A stretch of 64,000 nt of DNA from Planctomycetales bacterium 10988 (GTDB lineage Bacteria; Planctomycetota; Planctomycetia; Pirellulales; Pb10988), in NCBI GenBank assembly GCA_009664345.1, contig CP043547.1, positions 1,860,001-1,924,000 on the forward strand, read 5' to 3'. Below, piece by piece: positions 57,468 through 64,000 of this stretch. The position numbers and the translations under genes are program-made. The notes beneath the pieces were generated by a model, which did not search any database, was not told the origin of the DNA, and worked only from the letters and a program-made list of their open reading frames with translations. Every line of letters starts with the position of its first letter. Position 1 is the first letter of the stretch.

Positions 57468-57720
57468 GGCTCGACCTTTCAAAGAGGAAAACCGACTATT
57501 GTAATGGTCTCCCCCAAAGTGTCAATCAATCAAAATGAAATTTCCCCTTAAAAAGTTTATTCATAAGAGGTTAACGTGAGTTAGGGACGATCGTTCCACG
57601 CCGCAAAAGGGCTAGCCTTCCTGCAAGAAATGACCACAATAGAGAATTAGAGATTTCTTCGCCCGATCACCTTCTTATTCACAACAACCCCTTCTACACT
57701 CACTTCATAAGGAAACAGAG

Positions 57721-58410
57721 ATGGCACCCACCTACGGAGTAATTTTTGACATGGATGGCGTTTTAGTCGATTCGTACGATGCCCATCTAAAATGCTGGCA
57801 ACGACTTGCCGAGGAAATCGATCAACCCTTGACCCAGCGTGAATTTGAACTGTACTTCGGTCGCACCGCCCGAGAAATGATTCGCGAGCTTTGGGGGCAA
57901 GATTCTTTGACCGATGAAGAAATCACCAAGCTAGAGGCCCGTAAAGAAAGCTTCTATCACGAAATGTTGGAAGAAGAATTTCCCGAAATGCCTGGTGCAA
58001 AAACCTTAATCGAGAATCTTCAAAAAGAAGGCTTCAAAATCGCCGTTGGTTCGTCGGGGCCGCCGGAAAATGTGAACATCATCATTGAACAGATGTCGCT
58101 TGCCCCGTTTCTCAATGGAGCCATCAACGGCAATATGGTCGAGAAAGGGAAGCCCGACCCGGCCATCTTTCTCAAAGCCGCCGAAGCCATGCAAATCGAT
58201 CCTTCGCACTGCCTTGTGATTGAAGATGCCCCTCCCGGCATTGAAGCGGCCCATGCTGCCGGGATGACCTGCATCGGTATCGCCAGCACCGGGCGAACGG
58301 TCGAAGAACTTCAGGCCGCCGAAGAAGTTATCACCCAGCTTTCCCAAACCTCCCCGGATCGCATCGCCACCATTATTTCCTCACGTCTTTCATCCAAGAA
58401 CGCAAGCTAG
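57721..58410 (+). CDS. HAD-superfamily hydrolase, beta-phosphoglucomutase-like
   Basis: 229 aa. HAD motif I VIFDMDGVLVDSYDAH with the nucleophile Asp and the acid/base Asp two residues on; a helical cap follows; motif II is AVGSSGPP; motif III and IV are EKGKPDPAIFLKA and VIEDAPPGIEAAHAAGM. This is the pattern of beta-phosphoglucomutase and related sugar-phosphate phosphatases; which of these is not decidable. AAGGAAA is 6 bases before ATG 57721. Divergent from argB. Confidence 0.9.
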   Translation: MAPTYGVIFDMDGVLVDSYDAHLKCWQRLAEEIDQPLTQREFELYFGRTAREMIRELWGQDSLTDEEITKLEARKESFYHEMLEEEFPEMPGAKTLIENLQKEGFKIAVGSSGPPENVNIIIEQMSLAPFLNGAINGNMVEKGKPDPAIFLKAAEAMQIDPSHCLVIEDAPPGIEAAHAAGMTCIGIASTGRTVEELQAAEEVITQLSQTSPDRIATIISSRLSSKNAS

Positions 58411-58638
58411 AGCATTTACACACATTAAAGAGACTTTATAGAAAAGTTAAAGTTTTCTAGTTTTTCAACCGAAAGATTTACAAGAAGGTCCACCTTTAAC
58501 AGTAAGTCCATGGCTACAAAGAAAGGTGAAGGGAACTGCCCTTGTATCAAACAAGCCAGGGCTTTAGAACCTTCGTGCAATTCATTTTTTTGAACCGGCA
58601 CATCTATATAAAATCAAATCTCTCAGAAAGGGCCGAGA

Positions 58639-59028
58639 ATGGATTCTCACACTTTCTATCCATACATGACTTTACGTAATTTTCTTAAAGTGGCAGGATT
58701 GTTTATTCTGTGTAGTTTATTCACTTCCAATTCTACACAAGCCCAAGAAATTCCACCCATCAAAACTCCTTACGTCCTTCCACCCGGAGATGACTTAAGG
58801 GATGTCAAGGAAAACCTTCAAGAGATTCTGGAAAAAGAACTCCGCGCCCGCACGCCTCAGGAGTTCGCTTTCATTCGTAAAGTAACCAAAAAGGTAGACG
58901 ACAACGAACTACCTTTTGAACTCGTGTTAAGTATTTTTCAATACGCCCGTTCTAAACCCAAATACCAAGCACAATACTTCATGCGTGCCCTCAAAAAAGT
59001 CGCCCCCCGCCAAGGCTACGAAATTTAA
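58639..59028 (+). CDS. Small secreted protein of unknown function, 129 aa
   Basis: The N-terminus contains a signal peptide (VAGLFILCSLFTSNSTQAQE, cleaved about residue 37). The mature 90 residues are charged and helical with YVLPPGDDLRDVKENLQ and PFELVLSIFQYARSK; no family recognised. Start ATG 58639; ATG 58666 is the alternative. Convergent with the LRR gene, 20 bases apart. Confidence 0.65.
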   Translation: MDSHTFYPYMTLRNFLKVAGLFILCSLFTSNSTQAQEIPPIKTPYVLPPGDDLRDVKENLQEILEKELRARTPQEFAFIRKVTKKVDDNELPFELVLSIFQYARSKPKYQAQYFMRALKKVAPRQGYEI

Positions 59029-59048
59029 TAGAGAGAGTTGTGTCGGCA

Positions 59049-60446
59049 TCAATAATCACTTTCAAAAGATTCAATCTCTGGCAGCCATGAAAAATCCAAT
59101 CCTGGCCGTTCAAGAGTTTCTAAGCTTTTACCATCAAGATGACCACAACCTTCCAAGCGAAGGTCGTTCAAATTTGCCATCGATTGAAGACTTTTTAAAC
59201 CAGCTGTTGTCATCTGATGACAGTCGGCAAGTGTTAAAGAATCTAGATTCGTGAGTTGTTGAATAATCTTGAGAGTTTCATCATTTAATCTCGACGCCAT
59301 AAAAGTAAGCCTCCGAAGTTGCGGCAACTCCTTAAGATAAAGAAGGTTTTTATCTTTGATCTTTTCGCAATGCGTAAGATGCAGTTCTTTCAGGTTCGGA
59401 AAATTTCGCAAAGCTCTAAAATACTTTCCTCTCAGAGCTTTGCATCCTGTCATCATAAGTAATTCTAAAGAAGCTAACCCTTCTAAATCTTCGATTCCTT
59501 TCCCTCGAACTCTCACGCAGCCAAATAGCCCCAGCTCTCGAAGGTTGTGGCAATTCCCTATGTAGGCCATGCCTTTATCGGTTAAATTTAAACACTCACC
59601 TAGACATAACTCTTTAAGCTTTGGGAAGTTCCTTAAATTTTGAAGACCTTGATTTCCAATGACACCATTAGAAATCAAGTCGAACACTTCCAAATCTGGT
59701 AATTCTACCAAATGGTCGAAACATTTTCCTGTTAATTTCGGAAATCTTCGCAATCCCAACTCTGTCAAATTCTTCAATCCACTCAGCGATTGAAGTTCTT
59801 CATCGGTTACTTTTTCTCCTCGATGAAGTGACAGTTTCCGTAACTGCGTGAGTTGATTAAAGTATTCAATCCCAGACCTCTTTGAACGGTGATCCAGATC
59901 GATGCAAACCTCTTCCAACTCTTTCAAATGAGATAGAAAACTCAACCCTTCCATTGTTATCAGGGGGCACCCCCCAAAGAGCAATACTTTCAACCCTGAC
60001 AATTGTTTTAAATAAAGAAGGTTTTGATTTGTTACTTTTCTACATTTACCTATATGAAGACATTGGAGCTTGGGTAGTGTTTGAAGACACTATAACTCAT
60101 TCTCCTGGAGCCAATCGCACATCAAAATTTCAACCGTTTGCAAATCCTTCAAAAGGTGAACTTTTTCGAAATCCTTATCCTGAGAGTGTTTTGTAAAATT
60201 AAAAAACAAACTCACTACATTCGGTAGATTTGCTAGCTGACAATAGTCTTCTGAGGTCAGATATTTTGCTTCAATAAAATAAACATAGTTTGGATCAACG
60301 GGGATCTTACCAGGGGTGTAGATCTTTGTTACCCGATCTTTGTGTTTATAAGTATAAGTGCTCTTATCGTAGCTTGCATACTTTTCGAAGTCTGCCTTCG
60401 CAGCATAGTAAACGATAGCATGATTCTCAAAACTAATTGTTTCCAT
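59049..60446 (-). pseudogene. Leucine-rich-repeat protein gene interrupted by one in-frame amber codon
   Basis: From ATG 60446 a 118-aa frame ends at TAG 60092-60090. The same frame then continues without another stop to 59049 (346 further codons) and encodes LRR units of about 24 residues (for example LPKLQCLHIGKCRKVTNQNL, FPKLKELCLGECLNLTDKGM, LASLELLMMTGCKALRGKYF). The stop falls on a consensus Leu position (NEL-stop-CLQTLPKLQ aligns with NQNLLYLKQLSGLK), so one change from TTG to TAG explains it. No signal peptide; cytoplasmic. A sequencing error or read-through cannot be excluded. The 317 residues after 60002 could also start from a TTG there. Confidence 0.7.
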
Positions 60447-60611
60447 ATTTCTATAGTTCTATATATTTGGTGGTGTTTTTAGTAGGCAGTCTGACTGATT
60501 CCTCAACTTTAGCCTCGGCATAGCTTCCCACCGGGAGCGAGACTCCTAGAATAGACAGGTTAGGGGACAAGGAGTTCTCTTAAAACAAAAAAATTCAGGC
60601 GGAGAGTTGTG

Positions 60612-61727
60612 ATGATTGTTGGTATTCCACGCGAAGTGAAACCGGATGAGTATCGAGTGGCCTTGCTTCCGGTCGGAGCCGAAGAGCTGACCAGGGCAGG
60701 GCATCGGGTGCTGATCGAAGCCGGAGCAGGGCAGGGGTCCGGCCTTGAAGACGAAGAATATGTGCAAGCCGGGGCGGAACTTCGCGAGACGCCGGAAGCC
60801 ATTTTCGCGGAAGCCGATCTCATTGTCAAAGTCAAGGAACCGCAGCCCTCCGAATGGAAATTGCTGAGGCAAAATCAAAAGGTTTTTACCTACTTTCACT
60901 TTGCCGCCGATCGCGAGTTGACCGATGCGATTTGCGAGTCGGGAATTACCGCGTTGGCCTATGAAACCCTCAGCGATCAGCAGGGGCGATTGCCACTCTT
61001 GACCCCAATGAGCGAAGTGGCCGGCCGCATGAGTATCCAAGAAGGGGCGAAATACCTAGAAAAGCCGCAACTTGGTCGCGGAATTTTGCTCGGTGGTGTG
61101 CCCGGTGTCGCTCCGGCTCATATCACGGTTCTCGGAGGAGGCATCGTTGGGGCGAATGCCGCCAAGGTCGCCGCCGGATTCGGGGCCGATGTCTGTATCC
61201 TTGATATCAATATGGATCGCTTGCGGTATCTTGATGATATCATGCCGTCGAATGTGAACGCCCTGTTTAGTGATCGCCATACTATTCGTGAACAACTGTG
61301 CCGAGCGGACTTGGTAATCGGAGCCGTCCTCATTCCCGGTGCGCGTGCCCCGCGACTCGTGGAAGCGAGTGATCTTCCGCAGATGAAAAGTGGGGCGGTC
61401 ATCATCGATGTGGCGGTCGATCAAGGCGGATGTTTTGAAACGACCAAGCCGACCACCCATGCCGAGCCGACTTTCGTGATCGATGGCGTCGTTCATTACT
61501 GCGTCACGAATATGCCGGGAGCGGTGGGCCGGACGAGTACCTATGCTCTTTGTAATGTGACCCTGCCTTGGATTTTGAAACTGGCCTCCGGTTCGTTGGA
61601 AGAAGTCGTGCGGCGGTTCCCACCTCTTGCCCGAGCGGTTAATATCAAGGGAGGAAAAATAACCAACCAAGCGGTGGCCGATTCCTTTGCTTTACCGTTT
61701 GAAACTCTGGAATCTTGCCTCCCTTGA
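60612..61727 (+). CDS. ald: Alanine dehydrogenase
   Basis: NAD-dependent interconversion of alanine with pyruvate and ammonia. 371 aa. MIVGIPREVKPDEYRVALLP at the start, LIVKVKEPQPSEW (catalytic Lys), TYFHFAADRE (catalytic His), the nucleotide loop VLGGGIVGANAAK, and VIIDVAVDQGGCFETTKPTT. ATG 60612 has GGAG just upstream; GTG 60609 also possible. mtnA follows 47 bases after the stop, so they may be co-transcribed. Confidence 0.96.
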   Translation: MIVGIPREVKPDEYRVALLPVGAEELTRAGHRVLIEAGAGQGSGLEDEEYVQAGAELRETPEAIFAEADLIVKVKEPQPSEWKLLRQNQKVFTYFHFAADRELTDAICESGITALAYETLSDQQGRLPLLTPMSEVAGRMSIQEGAKYLEKPQLGRGILLGGVPGVAPAHITVLGGGIVGANAAKVAAGFGADVCILDINMDRLRYLDDIMPSNVNALFSDRHTIREQLCRADLVIGAVLIPGARAPRLVEASDLPQMKSGAVIIDVAVDQGGCFETTKPTTHAEPTFVIDGVVHYCVTNMPGAVGRTSTYALCNVTLPWILKLASGSLEEVVRRFPPLARAVNIKGGKITNQAVADSFALPFETLESCLP

Positions 61728-61774
61728 TTCCTGCTGAATTACCAAAACGCACCGCTCTAACCTTTGATGAAATT

Positions 61775-62860
61775 ATGAGTACCACGACTTCTCCCGACAC
61801 GCAGTTCCGCGCCGCTCGTTGGCAAGGGGATCACGCCGGCTATTTGGAATTGATCGATCAAACCCTGTTGCCGACGACCTTTAAAATTATCGAATGTCGC
61901 ACGGTCGAAGAGGTGTGGGAGGCAATCAAAAAGCTCCGCGTGCGAGGGGCTCCGGCGATTGGGATTGCCGCCGCTTATGGGGTTTGCCTTGGTTTGCAGA
62001 CCGTCCCGGCAGATGCGGAGGAGGACGATACCGACTTTTTTGCTCGGCTCAAAGAAGTCGCGGAGTACCTGGCCACGAGTCGACCGACCGCAGTGAACCT
62101 CTTTTGGGCACTCGACCGCATGCAAAGGAAAGCGGAATCGCTACGCGGCTCGACGAGTCTGTTAGATTTAAAAGAACAACTTCTCACCGAAGCCAAAACG
62201 ATCGAAAGCGAAGATCAGGCGATGTGCGAAGCGATGGGCCAAGCCGGAGCCGAATTGATGCCCGCAGGGGGCGGAATTCTGACGCATTGCAATACCGGAG
62301 GACTGGCGACGGCAGCCTACGGCACGGCGTTGTCGGTGATTTACTTCGCCCATAAAAATGGCAAAGGGATTCAGGTCTTCGCCGATGAAACCCGGCCCTT
62401 GCTGCAAGGGGCCCGCTTGACGATGTGGGAGCTTCAACAATGGAAGATCCCGAGCACGCTGATTTGTGATTCGATGGCCGCTCAAGTGATGAAGGAAGGA
62501 AAAATTCAAGCGGTTATCACCGGGGCGGATCGCATCGCGGCCAATGGAGATTCGGCGAACAAGATCGGAACGTACGGACTGGCAGTCCTGGCGAAGGCCC
62601 ACAATATTCCTTTTTATATTGCTGCCCCGAGTAGCACCTTCGATCTTTCCCTGGCAAGTGGCGATCAAATTCCGATTGAAGAACGGGCCTCCGAAGAAAT
62701 CACTTGCGGATACGGCAAACAAACCGCTCCCGATGACGTTCAAGTTTACAACCCCGCCTTTGATGTAACTCCGGCGGAACTCATTCAAGCGATCATCTGC
62801 GAACACGGCGTCATCGACCCCGTCACCACTGACAACATCGCCAAAGTGTTAGGAAAGTAA
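61775..62860 (+). CDS. mtnA: Methylthioribose-1-phosphate isomerase
   Basis: Isomerises S-methyl-5-thioribose 1-phosphate to the ribulose form in methionine salvage. 361 aa. VRGAPAIGIAAAYG, LTHCNTGGLATAAYGTALSV (catalytic Cys), DETRPLLQGARLTMWEL and TGADRIAANGDSANKIGTY (catalytic Asp) are diagnostic against the eIF2B-like background. ATG 61775 is the best start; the ribosome site is weak and the frame extends back into ald. No other mtn genes are in the window. Confidence 0.95.
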   Translation: MSTTTSPDTQFRAARWQGDHAGYLELIDQTLLPTTFKIIECRTVEEVWEAIKKLRVRGAPAIGIAAAYGVCLGLQTVPADAEEDDTDFFARLKEVAEYLATSRPTAVNLFWALDRMQRKAESLRGSTSLLDLKEQLLTEAKTIESEDQAMCEAMGQAGAELMPAGGGILTHCNTGGLATAAYGTALSVIYFAHKNGKGIQVFADETRPLLQGARLTMWELQQWKIPSTLICDSMAAQVMKEGKIQAVITGADRIAANGDSANKIGTYGLAVLAKAHNIPFYIAAPSSTFDLSLASGDQIPIEERASEEITCGYGKQTAPDDVQVYNPAFDVTPAELIQAIICEHGVIDPVTTDNIAKVLGK

Positions 62861-62889
62861 ATCTTTTAAACACTTGTAATTATAAACAC

Positions 62890-62928
62890 ACCTCCAGTTT
62901 TCTATAAAGATTACTGGAGGTATTTTTT
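62890..62928 (+). terminator. Terminator of mtnA
   Basis: Stem ACCTCCAGT (62890-62898) with ACTGGAGGT (62913-62921), perfect 9 bp, loop 14, followed by ATTTTTTTA. It overlaps the stop codon of the convergent gene (62911-62913). Confidence 0.9.
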
Positions 62929-64000
62929 TAAATCAAGAACTCCGAACTTTATTGTTGTTGGCTCTTGTATTACTTCCTTTTTCTGTGGTTCAGGCGATTT
63001 AGGTAAAGGAAATTTATTTTGCATTTTTGCCATCATCTCTAAACGGATCTGCTCAAGATGAGCAAATTTCTCTTTAATTTTACTCAATTGTTGATCAGAC
63101 CTCTCTTGAGTAGTAGGAATCCTCTTAAAGTTACCAGCTATAAGGGAAGCCTTTTTACTCAATGCTATATCTATCAATTCCCAATCTCGAATAGAAATTT
63201 CCCTTTGTATTTTCATATACTTTATTGAATGAATTGAAATTAGTTGTGAGTTTGAAATATTTAATACTCCATAGTTAAGAACATACAGCTGAGAATTTGG
63301 GAGATAGAATGATTTGGTTAAATCGTAATAAGAACGAGGGCTTGTAGTCGAAGTGGTATAACGGCTAAGAAGTCGATCTTCCTCAAAGTCCCAATAAACA
63401 TGAAAAGAATGAGAAAGTGTCACGTTGAGAATTTTTGAAGCAAGTAGTTGAAAATTTACAGATAACGATTGTTCACTTTCTTTGTCAAAAGCATTAGATA
63501 GATAAAACCTCCGCAAATTCAGATCGCGCAATAATATCATCTCTGGAAATTGATAGACTGAAACAAGAATCTCTGATCTTCTTCCTCTGTGCTTAAATTC
63601 AATTTTCTCTTCTACTCTATCTTCTGTGTATTGATCGAAGTGAAAGAGAAACAACTTTTCACCATCCGGTGAGATCTTCACTTTATTAACAGGCGGACGA
63701 ATCTCTACTAACTCTGACTTTAAAACGTTCGCTTGTATGAAGTCAGCATCGAATTCAAGTATTTGACCTTTAATATCAATCAATTTTTTTGATTTTAAAT
63801 GGAAAGAAAATTGTGAGACAACAATCTCATTTCCATCTTTTGTTTGAACTTCCCAACTTTTTCCACTGGGAAGATGAACTACTTGAAGCTTACTCTGACG
63901 AAGCCTTATCGCTTCTGCTCTATTTTGCTTACCAGTCATGGCCAATAGAAGCGTTTGTCCATCGTCGACCCATTCGGTGATGAGTTGGGTGTCTTCTTTG
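62911..64000 (-). CDS. Protein of unknown function, truncated at the window edge
   Basis: The frame is open from the right edge; the first residues visible are KEDTQLITEWVDDGQTLLLA, so the true start lies beyond 64000. At least 362 residues are present. The body alternates short beta-like stretches (VSQFSFHLKSKKLIDIKGQI, VKISPDGEKLFLFHF), which resembles a beta-propeller or WD-like protein. The C-terminal 60 residues are helical and basic with a Lys/Pro-rich linker. No confident family. A+T-rich relative to mtnA. Confidence 0.7.
   Translation of the reverse strand, partial: KEDTQLITEWVDDGQTLLLAMTGKQNRAEAIRLRQSKLQVVHLPSGKSWEVQTKDGNEIVVSQFSFHLKSKKLIDIKGQILEFDADFIQANVLKSELVEIRPPVNKVKISPDGEKLFLFHFDQYTEDRVEEKIEFKHRGRRSEILVSVYQFPEMILLRDLNLRRFYLSNAFDKESEQSLSVNFQLLASKILNVTLSHSFHVYWDFEEDRLLSRYTTSTTSPRSYYDLTKSFYLPNSQLYVLNYGVLNISNSQLISIHSIKYMKIQREISIRDWELIDIALSKKASLIAGNFKRIPTTQERSDQQLSKIKEKFAHLEQIRLEMMAKMQNKFPLPKSPEPQKKEVIQEPTTIKFGVLDLKKYLQ

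Overview
The window looks like a stretch of chromosome from a planctomycete (order Planctomycetales). The evidence is an 872-aa secreted protein with an N-terminal LEPR-XLL-like motif (LEERCML), many small secreted or lipoprotein genes with no recognisable family, an archaeal/eukaryote-type ProS, separate TypA, HU and ECF-sigma genes, and a base composition of about half G+C by eye. Genus cannot be fixed from sequence alone. No rRNA, tRNA or CRISPR array was found.

Layout. 1-9.3 kb: a DegT/StrS aminotransferase; an unknown secreted protein; a trpS / membrane protein / acpS run; pyrD; a small lipoprotein; an HU protein with an acidic tail; a cysteine desulfurase with a YkgJ-type cysteine-cluster protein. 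9.8-17.4 kb: typA; an unknown secreted protein; a NagA-like protein that appears to have lost most catalytic residues; an ECF sigma factor with a probable membrane anti-sigma factor; a 57-aa acidic lipoprotein. 17.6-25.9 kb: glycine-cleavage genes gcvT-gcvH-gcvPA (no gcvPB here), surE, two unknown membrane proteins, eno, ribE and a superoxide dismutase with a structured 5' leader. 26.4-33.3 kb: gpsA, a G+C-rich IS4-family insertion sequence with perfect 19-bp ends beside an eight-copy heptanucleotide repeat, proS, a TPR lipoprotein and an SGNH hydrolase. 33.4-42 kb: valS and cimA behind a probable leader-peptide attenuator, cysK and a primary-type sigma factor. 42-53 kb: two unknown A+T-rich genes, a MORN-repeat lipoprotein coupled to cutA, acs, the 872-aa protease-like surface protein, a tRNA-dihydrouridine synthase and a soluble PAS histidine kinase. 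53-64 kb: rph, argF, argD, argB, a HAD phosphatase/mutase, a small secreted protein, an LRR gene interrupted by one amber codon, ald, mtnA and an edge-truncated unknown gene.

The most notable signal is upstream of cimA. A TTGACA-17 nt-TAGTCT promoter lies just downstream of cysK. It is followed by a short reading frame rich in Ile/Leu/Val codons, then a U-tailed terminator hairpin, then cimA (isoleucine precursor synthesis) and valS (tRNA-Val charging). The segment spanning the leader stop codon can form nine base pairs with the 5' arm of the terminator. That is the arrangement expected for ribosome-controlled transcription attenuation. Other points of interest are the residue-stripped NagA homologue, the ValS with a CxxC...CxxC insertion, the amber-interrupted LRR gene and the sod leader.
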